Source: Symbiodinium natans (taxonomy: Eukaryota; Sar; Dinophyceae; Suessiales; Symbiodiniaceae). From it: a stretch of 64,000 nt of DNA. The notes under the pieces are model-generated. The model worked only from the letters and a program-made list of their open reading frames with translations, had not been told where the DNA came from and did not search any database. Below are positions 47,737-58,900 of the stretch, piece after piece. The translations under genes and the position numbers were made by a program. The number at the start of each line of letters is the position of its first letter. The first letter of the stretch is position 1. The DNA lies in contig CAJNDS010002800.1 in NCBI GenBank assembly GCA_905221605.1, forward strand, positions 56,001 through 120,000. Reading direction: 5' to 3'.

Positions 47737-47898
47737 GGGTCGAAGGCTTGGGAAAGCAAGAGTGGGGAGGATGCCATGCAGAATTGGGTCAGCTGGAAGC
47801 CAACTCCTAGCAGCCCCAGCATTCGGGACGAGGGCGTGGCCTCGGGCGGTTCGGCTCGAATCGTGGGCTCGGACGGGTCGAGTTTGTCGAAGAAGTGA
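47737..47898 (+). CDS. Possible C-terminal exon, unidentified
   Basis: The frame ends AMQNWVSWKPTPSSPSIRDE, then GVASGGSARIVGSDGSSLSK and Lys before TGA. The Ser/Gly-rich tail is credible but not diagnostic. No partner exon was identified. Confidence 0.27.
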   Translation, partial: GSKAWESKSGEDAMQNWVSWKPTPSSPSIRDEGVASGGSARIVGSDGSSLSKK

Positions 47899-47999
47899 CG
47901 GACGCCCTGCTTTTCACAGTCCGAGCCTTCCCCCTTTGGCCTTGCAAGCGCAAGATCGGGCATTGCGGAGCGTCGAAGGGTATCTGCATCCCTTGCGGT

Positions 48000-49970
48000 T
48001 ATAAATGATGAAATTGCCAGTACGAACCTCGGATGTAGACAGCACCCGTGAAGTTGCACCCTAAACACTCACACGTGCGCAGCTGCGTTTTGAGCCGCTG
48101 CGGCACGAATCCCGGAAGCCCTGCCGCCCGAATAGGTCCAACCCCAAGGCTTTTGTTGACCCGAAAGACTCACGAGACCCACACAGTTAGGTGTCAGAAC
48201 GAGTCTTCTGGGAAAGCCGGATTGTCAGAATGTGATTTGGCGACCGATTTTGTGGCTCTTTCAGGACTGCCAAGCACGCAAGCGGCGAACTCAGGGCACC
48301 TGGGGCCTTCCAGGCCTCCTTCAATTGTTTCTCTTTGGGGGGAGGGGGGAGGGGGGAGGGGGAGGGGGTTGGGGCCTTTTTGGGGCTTTTTTAGATTGAA
48401 GGGGCCACCTTGAGGCTCTAGACGAGGTTTGTGTGAAGGAGGGAGATTGTCAGATTGCCCATAGCGGGTCATGACCCCACCCGCCACAGCACCAGTCACC
48501 ACGTTTCTGGAAGTCGGAGTGCCATGCAGCTTTCCGAGCCCCAAACCAGTTCAGGCTACATGCGGCCCTTTCGCCGTCTGCTGTTAGGCCTGCCAAAAGA
48601 GGTCCAAAGGAGGTTGAGGGCTGGCGTTGGAGAGTCCAACAGATATCTCTGCAAACAATTGCAGAACAAGTCAGTGAAGTCAGCACGGTGCCTCCTACAA
48701 ATTCAGAAGCCCGACTTTCTTCTGAGCTTTTCGAATGTCAAGTTTGATGGCTTCCATTCATCGGAAGAACAAAGCAGTCGCAGGCGTGGCGGGACCTGCA
48801 GTTCACCTGAAACGGCCACTGAACCTGTTCGGTGTCTTGCTAAGTCTAAGTCTAAGTCCTAAGTTGTACAGGCGAGTGCGTAAGTTTAGGATTGATACTC
48901 TTCGATGCTTAGATTGGGCTATGTTCGACAGGAACACGTTAGAGACTGATGTTGACATAGTTTTCAACTGCAGCATTAGACTTCTAAGTAGCTGAGCACC
49001 CAAATCGAAACCTTCCGGGCCCAAAGCTTGCAAAGCTGTCGGCAACAAGGCAGCTTCCCACCATCAACGTGCCGCCTGCACCCGCGGCCTCGGTTGTGCC
49101 ATCGTTTATCAGGCGGACCTGCGACGCTACAGTTACTAGATGAACAAGACTATGGAAGCGTTGCAAAAATGTCGTGCCTCCAGAGGCCTGAAGCAATCTA
49201 ACCAAAACTAGCACCTCAGGAATACTGCGGAATAACGTGTCACTTGAAGAACTGCAAACATAGCAAGAACAAGCTGATGGTGTACACAAGTCGGCGTTTG
49301 TCAGGGGTTCTCGTTTGGTTACTACTACTGGTTACGTTGGGTTGGCGAGGTTTTTCTGGCTCGAGTCGTTTGGCCCCCCTTCTCCCGTACTGTTGACATC
49401 GGGTCCGGAAACCGGGAGCCTTCTGCAGCCATAGGTCATAGGCATTTCTGCTCACTAAGGCCAGGCCACCCTTATAGAAATCGCGGCCTTCCATGTCTGT
49501 AACATTGTCTGTAGCATGGAAAGAAGAAAACAAACAAAACTATTCTTGTAGCATAGACCCTCAACAGTGAGACGTGCAAAAGCGCCCATCGTTTCGCATT
49601 TCGTGGGCCAGCCGTCCAAAAGCGACGACAGTTTCAAGGACGGCCGTGCGAAGGCGAGCGCGCGATTGTCGTCCAAAATGTGAGCAGGCTTCGAAAGAAG
49701 CGCATGGTCCGGGCTGCGTGCGGGCGCACGCTCCGCGCGGCCACATCGACCTAGCCCCTCGAACTCCTGACGTTGGAGCCCCTCAGTGTTGACACGTTGT
49801 GTGGTGAACAATGCATGAACGGACGGGGCATTGAAGTTTGCAGAGTGGCTTCGTTTGAAAGATGCATGGTCAGACTGATGCGCGTTTCGCTTAGCATCTC
49901 ACGCGCCATCCACGCGATTCGTGACCAACGGAGGATTTCGAAGAATCGGAACTAATCTGAGGCCTTGCCC
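48000..49970. other. Spacer or 5' part of the BTB gene; no firm call
   Basis: A + strand frame at about 48520-48740 (PKEVQRRLRAGVGESNRYLC and following) looks moderately coding and could be an upstream exon of the BTB gene. Nothing else is recognisable. A GGGGGGA-rich tract lies at 48337-48371. Confidence 0.3.
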
Positions 49971-49979
49971 CACCCCTCA

Positions 49980-52900
49980 GTGCCCTATCTATACATGAAG
50001 CTGATTCCGATTCCCCACTGGAGGAACGCATTGAACAAGCCCGAACTTGCCGATGTCACCTTCGTCCTGAAGGTCGACTCGGGCACAAAGGAGATCTACG
50101 CCAGCGCCCCATGCAGCTTCTGAGCTACTGAGCTACTGTCGCGGCCGAAGCCCCGAAATCAAACCGAAGATCTGAGTGAGGGAATTAAACTTTAAGCCCT
50201 TGAAGGCTCCAGAGGTCCAAAAAGCGGCACCTCCAAACCTGTGAAGCCCAAGCACCCAAAGTTCTACATCCAACGGAATCCAACGAGAACCCCTCGACCC
50301 CCTCAATTTCCTGCGCTCACACAAAGCCGGCCCTCGGTTTCAGCTTGAGGCGCATCGCTTGGTGTTGGCCGCCGCCTGTGATCACTTTCGGGCTAGGGCC
50401 CTAGGGCCTCAGGGCCCCTGGCAAGTGAGAAGCTTTGCAGATGCACCGCCGTTGAAATCCTAGGTCGATGCGAGTCCGAAGAGGAACAAGATGGTTAAGA
50501 GTAGACCTGTAAGGAGAAACGTCCTGCCACAACAAAGGCGTCAAGAATCAAGAACTTCTTTTCCTTCTTTTCATGAATGTGACTCAGAACACCGTTCTTG
50601 GTTTCCGAGGCCATGTTCACTTCGAATTGCGCCGAGGTATACAGCTTGTGAAAAGTTTGGGGGTTCTCGGGTACTCATTCTTGGGCTGGTCAGTCATGGC
50701 ATTGGCTACCATCGTCAATTGAATTGGGAAGTTCAACATTTTGTTGTCTATGCCCTTGACACCTTGCCTTGAGCACAGTTGAGCAGCAGCATCAGTCCAC
50801 AAGCGTTTGACGACGTGCTCTCAGGGGGGTGTAGGGCTTAGGGGCATCACGAATTGAACCGGCATCAACCCAGTCAAGTTTGTCTTGCGAGGCCCAGGAG
50901 TCACGCTGCCGGCTGCACCTAGAGAGCTGGGTCTCGTCCAGGGGCCTGCTTTGGCTTTCCAGCGGCAACACAGATCGCGATTTTCAGCTGTTGGGTGTAC
51001 ATGGGATCTGTGGGTATTGCAGGAGGCACTTCAGGCTTTTCGGAGCTGCGCCTCATCGGATCATTGTTCTTTCTAAGGGCCCCCAAGCTTTTCTCTTGAA
51101 TCCGTGCAAGAAGCTTGCGAAGGCTTAATGCCATGGAAAGGAGTTGCCTCAAAACCTGAGTCCTGTCCAACTCGGGGCTGCGACCCCACCCCATCCCCGC
51201 CCCGCTTTTTTTGGAGACCTTGTAAATCCCATGAAGAGCCTGCTGCCATCGAAGAGAGCTGAACCCTCTACTGCATGTGTAGGGGTCGCTTGCGAAATTA
51301 CCAAAAAAGCGCGCTACGGCCCCTGCACCCTCGTCGAATCGTAGAACGCTGAGAGTTTTTCGTGTTACTTTTTCCGGGCTCGGGATAGGCAGCGGGCTTT
51401 TAAAAAGGGATGCGGATGCTGCAGTCAAAGTATGTTGCAAGTCGATAGGGGTGCGTGTACCAGAGGTTGTTCATGGTTTTCCCCGTTTCTCAAGTATACC
51501 CCTCAACTCCAAAGCCGAAACCATAATACCAAAAAAACATCCCCTCTTCGCCCCCCATATAGAAATGAAGAATAAACAAGAATATATGTTCTAAACCTAA
51601 AGCCCTTAGCCAGACGCCTGAAAACCAAAGAAATCCCCAGAAAAACCTAGCTCCCCCAAGGATTATTCTTTTTGCATTGTAAATGGGGGGGGGGGGGGGG
51701 CATGCCTGCATTATGCTTCCAAAATAGCTTGTGCTTCAACCCAAAGCGCGAAATCGAAAGTAAATAGACTTGGTTTTCCGTAAACAGAGGCTGTCCTATC
51801 GGCACATAAAAGAAATGGAGGGTCTTCGACTAGAATTCAGAGAAACAAAGGTTTTTTTCGATTGAATGGATAAACGCACAAACTAGAGGTTCCCTTCAAA
51901 TCTAAAGAGAATCGACCGGTTTGCCGATTAAATATAGAGAGCGTAGAGGTTTCCAGAAGTGCGTGGTTTCCTTTAATCCAAGGGAATGAGTTCATGCTGC
52001 AGAGTGGACAGTTAGAGGGACATATTGCTTGTTGATGTAAGCCTTTTCAGCTCCATTTTGGCTTGTTGCTGTATTCGAGGCTGTTGGCTTACCTCTACCA
52101 GGCTCGGCCCGGCCACTGCCCGGCCAGAACCAGTTGTGTCTCCTGCATCATCCCGACTCAGAGCCTTATACCTCAGTCTTACTCTGCGGCTGGGTCTAGT
52201 GTCCTCTGCACGTGTGAGTGCAACGCGCACACCCCAGGGCACTTGCATACAGAGCATGTCACAAACCCACGCTCCACCCTTAAGCGGACGTGAGTGGATA
52301 CGTGTAGACACCCTCCGCTCTCAGGGCTTCGACGCCCGGCTGGCCCAGGAGGCGTGGGGAGGGACGAAGGCTATGCTAACGGAGGCTAACGGAGGCCCAG
52401 ATGCTCAAGAGACACAAAGCAACCCGAAAACACTCCAGCAAGCTTCGATAAAACAAGCCATAATTCCATAGACAGCTGCCATCATAGACCTGAACACCGA
52501 CCCTCGGGATGCAGCAAAGACGCCAAAGTCCTCAAACCTTAAACAGCCATTTCAAGGTGGCTTACCAGCTCGACCGGGGGCTTGAGGTCTCCGAGGTCTC
52601 CGAGGTCTCCGAGCTGCATTCCGTTTGTTCCTTGGGCAGAGGTTCAGGGCTTCAGGGTCTTAATTACCGTCTCATCCTGTGGGTTGACGCTGGGTTGAGC
52701 TTCGTTCCCGGCACGCGGCACGCTTGGGAAACCAGCTCTGCATCAACCTGCGAGGTTCTTGTGGTTGCGACCCGCGGGGTCACAGTTCGATCCAGTATGC
52801 CAGTATGTTCGTGCACAGCACCTGCCCGCTACAACGCGCAGCCTGTGTGCAGCTTGCTAGAGCAACTGACAACAACCACAGCTTCGGGAGGTCATGGGGC

Positions 52901-55059
52901 AGCATATTCCAGTCGTAAAGGGCGCCGTAGGCCCTGCCAGCTCGCATGTTCTCGCATGATCTCGCCCTTGCCGCCCAATGGTTGTGTCTCAAACTCTAAG
53001 CCCAAACTAGCACCAAAAGTGTCACAAAGAAGTCCAAGGTCTCGGAAGTGCCGAAGGCTTTGCTCAGGTGCCCCGAAGGTTGTGTCTTTGTTCGGGGTGG
53101 CTTTGTGTGAAGTTGCGTTTCTGCGCCATCTCGTGTTCCAGGCAGTGCTTCTGCCAGAAATTCGCACCTTCTCCTGCGTGTGACCACAAGCTCATCTGCA
53201 GGGCAGTGCAGGGTGGTTGAACTTCGACAGATCTTTCCACACTTTGTTGCGAAACTCGTTCGGGGGGGCGTTGCCCTGCACCAGCTGGTTGCTTTCACAG
53301 ATCAGTCAGACGTCCAAACGCCTGAGTCTGACCTTAAACTGCTGCTTGGCCAGGCAGCGAGCACGCTGCTGGGATGTTGACACCGGCGAGGACACTTTCA
53401 GGGTGGGAGGGCAGTGTACAGCGAACTTGGCAGTCCCACAGGCCCTGCGGACTCAGTACAAATGCTCCGATCACAAGACCTTTCTTGGAGGACCTTTGCT
53501 GCCTCTTGCGTCTCTGCGAGTTCTACGATGTGAACCACCTGAAAAAGAGACTCGGGTGACCATTTGAGAAGTGTGTGGAAGTTTTGGAGGGTTGATTTAG
53601 TAGGTTGAGAAATGGTGTGGAAGCGGAGGGGGGGGGTCTAGGATGCGAGGTCTGGAGTCGGCCTCTGCTTGCCAAAGTAGTATACTTATGCTAAATGCCA
53701 TTCCGTAAATCAGTTCCACAAAACTAGACGTATGCTTGAAAGGGTTTTGGGTGGGGATACTCTGTAGAGAGAAGGAGGTTGTAGATAACCAATGTGTGAT
53801 ACAGGTTTGGATGCGGCGAGTTGTGAGTCGGAGATACGAATTCAGGAAGGGAGGGCATTGTCTCTCCCGTGCCGTTGCAGATTGTCGCGTGGTTGGCTAT
53901 CCAGTCCCCTGTCCCATAATCTCGGAAAGCTCTACTTCCTGAAAAGGGGTTTCTAGGGGTGAGCTCCGAAAGTTCAGGAGATAGAGGTTTCTTCTCAACA
54001 TGTGGAACAAATAGAGGTTTCTTCTGTCAGCATGTAGAGACATGTTTTCCCATTCAAACATAAAGGTTTTCTTCGAGAATATGTTCCCGGCAAAATGTAA
54101 GGGCGACAGAAGTTATTAAACTGTAGAGGTAGTCGATGTTTCTACAAAAACAGAGCGGGCATGTAGCGACCTACCTCCGCCTCCTCCGTCGCACCACCCG
54201 AAAAAACAATACCCTCACACCACAAAAAAGCACATTGTGCTTAGCCAGGCCTAGCCTTAGCAAGCATTCTTGCGGCGTGGAGTTCTGACCAGAGGTGGAC
54301 CGAGAACGAGCTTGGCAAGCTGCTGACAGGGGAGAACTTGATGGCCCTCTCTACGCACGCATACTTCTGCAACGCGAACCAGCTGCTCAACGTTTGCATC
54401 TACCACCTCAGGACTGCCCGAACTCTCAACACTTCTGTCGAATGTACAGGTGTGCCCATTGCAATCCGAGCAGCTGCATGCCTGATAAGAAGATTGCAAT
54501 CGAAAGACAAAGTGTGTCTTCGCGGGCAGTTTACACGTGTTCCCAACCCTCATCGGAATCCGAGTGATCCTTGCAGGAGGCATGTCGTCTGGGTTCAAAG
54601 TAGTAAACCACCTGAGTGACAATTGGCATACCCATGCCGGAGCTGTCAGCTGGTTGAACTTCGCTGGAACCCTGCACTTAGCCCTGCACCGAGAAGTCTG
54701 GAACGAGTTCTTCCCTCTCAGGCCACTTTTAAGTTTTTCCGGAAGAAAACAAAGGAAGCCTTTCATGAAAACCCTCGTCTCGGACAAATCGAGATACCTC
54801 CTCTGCAGGAGCCAGTACGCAGAGCTTGTGGGCGTGAAGGAGCTCATTTGAGGGGCTCCGGGTAAACCCCCAGTTTTCTTGGGGCTGAGGCGCCTCAAGC
54901 TGTATTTCCCTGGGTTTCGGTCTGTTTTCAAGGAAAGCTCAGCTCGACAGGGTTCAGGGGTTCAGGACCCCGGCTCCAACAGTTCGCAGTGAGGAGTGGG
55001 AGTCGCTGGAGCCCGCCATCAAGGAGTTGGTGCTGACTGATGTGACCTCGTCCGGGTGA
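49980..55059 (+). CDS. BTB/POZ-BACK domain protein
   Basis: BTB/POZ proteins commonly act as substrate adaptors of cullin-3 ubiquitin ligases. The exon ending at 50099 reads IPIPHWRNALNKPELADVTF and VLKVDSGTKEIY. A GC-AG intron (50100-50349) joins it in frame to AHRLVLAAACDHFR, giving the classic BTB core (DVTF, then AHRLVLAA). The later half follows: LCCLLRLCEFYDVNHLKKRL (about 53490-53556); then LLTGENLMALSTHAYFCNAN and QLLNVCIYHL (54293-54411), the BTB-to-BACK helices; then SEEWESLEPAIKELVLTDVT from 54990 to a TGA ending at 55059. The 54412-54989 intron has a GA donor and keeps frame. The segment between FR and LCCLL (BTB strands and helices in the middle) was not found in the 3-kb gap, so the model is incomplete. 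The N-terminus (MATH or other) is not identified. Confidence 0.7.
50400..53460. other. Gap inside the BTB gene; intronic, mostly uncharacterised
   Basis: The middle BTB exon should lie here but could not be recognised. A frame at 52290-52471 (REWIRVDTLRSQGFDARLAQ, then EAWGGTKAML) looks coding but not BTB-like. A run of G lies at 51686-51700. AT-rich sequence with TAGAGGTTTCC-type motifs occupies 51770-51980. Confidence 0.35.
53962..54150. repeat. Degenerate TAGAGGTTTCTTCT repeat
   Basis: ATAGAGGTTTCTTCTCAACATG at 53981 recurs as ATAGAGGTTTCTTCTGTCAGCATG near 54011, ATAAAGGTTTTCTTCGAGAATATG near 54060 and TAGAGGTAGTCGATGTTTCT near 54124. Related motifs occur at 51880-51960. It lies in a BTB-gene intron. 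Confidence 0.6.
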
Positions 55060-55958
55060 GCTGTGGGATATCTCAGAGTTGGCCCTGATGAGCGTCGAGT
55101 GTTGAAGAGGGACAATCGCTATATAAGATTTGTGCTTGGTTGGCGCTTTTCCAGAGAGACCCTGCGCTCTAAACCCCCCACTAAGAGCCGTAAGGCCCTC
55201 AAAAGCCCCCAAATGCCAGAAATGCCACCTGAAATATCTGAAATCGAACGTTCTGATCTCCATGTTTTACTCTTAGGGGTCAGGTCCGGCCTCGGCTTGA
55301 GACTTGTACAGATCAGACTGCCGCAGCCAAAAACAGCATGAAAGCATTTTGCAGCGGAGTATGCAGAGGTGTGCCAATGAAGGGCTTCAAGTTTCTGATT
55401 CATCGCGTTTTTTAAGGGTCTTTTGGGGCTTCGGGCTTTCGGCTTCGCCTAAAGTGCCCCTGTCCATGCTTATCAGGAAGTTCGTGGGATTGAAAGTTTC
55501 GATGGTTCTTGAATGTCCGGAACAGATGGATGGGAAAGTAGAGTCTGCCCCAGTAAAAAGCCCCAACCTCACGTTCCAAACCGTTTCTGTACCTGGTGCG
55601 CAAGCATCAATCGGGCGAGTCGCGGGCGAAACTCCGAACTTCATGTCCTGTTCCTGGAATGCCTCCACCTGTAACTTCCGCTCATGTATTTGAGCTTCAA
55701 GTTGTCAACTTCGGAATTGGGCATGGGGTGGCGAGCCTTGTGTTGGAACGTATTTTGCAGGCGCATAGCATGAGCCGATGATATTGCCTCTGCAGCCGTT
55801 GTGCTGAGAGTTTGTTTTTGGCAAGTGAGAGTCAGTTTTCCGGATATCCTCGGCGTTGCCCAGCATGCTGTCACCTTCTTAAATGGCAATTCTTGTTTAT
55901 CGAGAGGAGAAGAGGAAGATGGAGCAGCAAGAGAGCATAGTCAACCGTAAATCCAGCC

Positions 55959-58900
55959 ATGGCAGAGGGTGCCAAGAGCTTCCAATATCCGCCCTTCTAC
56001 AACTTGCCTCCTTTTTTTACGCTGCAGCCGAACGGCACTGTGAGGGCGAAGCAAATGGAGCTGTGGACACAGCTCGTGCGTGACTACTGCAGATTTTATC
56101 GGGTTTTCATTCTGGATTTATCCGAATCCTCTGCGATCTTCAAGTGCCTTGACCAAACATCTGCAAAACATTTTTTAATTAGTCTGTCACTCCTGTTTCG
56201 TGGCTCTTGAATGTGCTTATTTCCTAGGTGAAAGAACCTGATTTCTTCAACAAGTAGCTGCAAGTGTGCCATAGTGTGCCTTCATCCTGACCCTCTGCCC
56301 TTTTCTTGGCAAGAAAGCTCTGCACAGGAACGCAGAGATCCAGCGCCAGCTTGCAGGCCGAGCTGAAAACCACTGCAAAGCCACGGACACAAAAGGTAAA
56401 GTTTGGGACGTGACTTGCAATGTCGGGGCTTCAAGATTCGGCTTTGGATCGGTTCCTTTCCGCTCGTTTACTTTTTTGGCTTCGGTGTTTTCCCATGGCG
56501 CTGCGGAGGTTCGTTGTAGGGGAAAGAATGCAACATAGTGCTGTGTGCCAGGCGAGGCACGGAAGGTGTTGGCTAAGCACCTTGTGGAGACTTGGTTGCA
56601 ATCCTCCTGCTGACCTAGCTCTATGACTCTATGCGCACACGCTGAAGTTGGATCAAATCTCACGTGCTGTCCGTTGCACAAATCGAACGTTGAACCGCCG
56701 GCGCCCTTGAAAGATAATTCCACACGGGACAGCTGTTCTCCTGACAGACCACTTCGGCGTTGATGTGGCAATGTGGCACGTGTTCTGGGCGGTTGGTCGC
56801 TACTTTAGAATTCCCTCCGGCTCAAACCTGTTGGTGGCGGCTTCAAGGCCAACAGCGGTCTCAGATCGGTTTTTCTCTGCATCTCCAGTCGTCCGTTGCT
56901 GCATAGGCCGCGAAATAGACTCTGAGATCATGCAACTTGGTTTCATCATCCCTCCTCCAAGAAGAAGCTTTCATGAAACCCTGCCGTATTTATTCACAGG
57001 TACATAGCTTACTGTAGACTTCAATTCAAGGCTAGTTGCATAGAATGAAACAGAGCGAAACTTCTGTTACTGCTCTGTTGAGCTAACAAGCAGATGAACA
57101 TTTTCGACTGGAAGATGCTGCTCAGTAAGAATGAGCATAAACAAGAAGTGACAATGTTGGGCTTCCATCGCTCATGCCGTTATCACCCGCAAAGCCCGGC
57201 AACGGCCCAGGGTGCGAAGACGCGACAGCAGACTCGCAACTTAAGAAGAAGTGCTGGCCGGCAGGGGATCGGGCACTGGACAAGCATCAAGTCAAGAACA
57301 GTCGGACGCAGCAAATGCAAGAATCGCTGAGTCAGTCTGGCCAAGATGGACAGGGGCTTCTGCCTCCGGCCTCCAGGCGGCTCAGTTTGGTGTGGAAGGC
57401 CCTTAACATCATCAATGGGAGGGAGCCTTTACAAGGTGAATCGGGAGCGGCATCAGAGAAAACAAGACCTCACATCAGTTCCGGGCTCCCTGATGCTTGC
57501 GCTGGCGGCGAATCATGCCAGAGCTGGCGGCAGGGTCAGGAAATTCAAAGAAGTGGACCCCGTCATGAAGCAAGCCCACGAACGGACGGCTTGACCACGA
57601 ACGGCGGCTGCTCGGTCAGAAGGACCCCGAGACGGAGCAGCTGTTGCATGAATCGGCGACTGGAAGGAGGTTGCTGTTTTCGGGTGAGGGAGGGAGGAAG
57701 AGGGGAAGGAAGAGAGTTTGGGGGGTCACTCCTTCCATCCGGGCTGCACCTCTGGTCGCCCTACGTGCTGCGCAGGGGGGTCACTCCCCTAAGCCCCGCG
57801 AAAGAGATACCTCACAAACTGCACATCTGCACGGCGAACATCACCATGACAAAGCATGCGATATCAAAAGGATGGCCTCATAGCTAAGCAAGCGTTGTTC
57901 AGCAGCACGGCCGGAAGTGATGTCATCCTTGTAAACACGAATCCACTGAGTAGGCACATGCAATCGTCTTTGTGGTGAGCGCTGTCGGCTCTAGGAATCT
58001 TGTGGCAGCGAATGAAGCAATGTTTTCAGTATCCAGTAAAATAGAAAAGCACCGTCCATGCATCTCCTCCTCGGCGTTCCGAGGCCTTGAGTTGCATCGG
58101 CCAACCCACTGCTTAAGCGCATGCAGGTGCGCTTGTGCCTGCTGCGTGTTGCCTGTACAAACAGGCGTGGAGACAGTGATGTCTCTAGCCAGCAGGAGCT
58201 CAAGCTGCGGGCATCTCCACTCACAGCGAAGCCCACCCCAGACCACAGAACCACCATGCGTCGTGGCAATCCACTCAACACTGACTTGCTGCTTCTTTCG
58301 TCCCTTCACCCACAAACTCGCCGCACGATAGGCCCTCAAGTGAACTTGGCCAGCGGTTTCGTAGCAGCGATATCGCCTTGGCCCAAACCAAGCACGCGAT
58401 CGGAAACGAATCGCGAAGTCCCTCGAAGTGCAACATGCAAACACTCTCCGACACTATCCTAACAGATCTTCAGCCCAAAGCTCCTTAAAGCCGCAAGCTC
58501 AAGGAGCACGGCTCGGCTGCCTGGGTGGATGCAGATGGAGAGAAGCGGCAGAGTGAGCTTGGGCTACTCTGGGCTGCTGAGAACAGTGTACACTGTGAGA
58601 GGCAGTTTGATATCTGTTTTTCTTTCCTGGTCTTCCCGGGTGATGCTTGCGAACCATCAGGACCGGTTGCTGATCTTCTGGCGCTCGCCTTCCGCCTGGG
58701 CAGATCAGATCCTGAGCTGGGCCTCGGACTCTGGCCTCATCGGCCCCTCGGCAGCCCAAATAAGAGTTTCAGAACGGAGCTTCAAAAGAGCACTCTGCTC
58801 AGCGCATGGGCTCGGCTTGGGCTCGCCTTAGGCCCTAGCCCTCAGGGTGGTTTAGCCACGTTTTTGTCAGGTAACTTCTACGCTCGGAGGGAGGGCTTCA

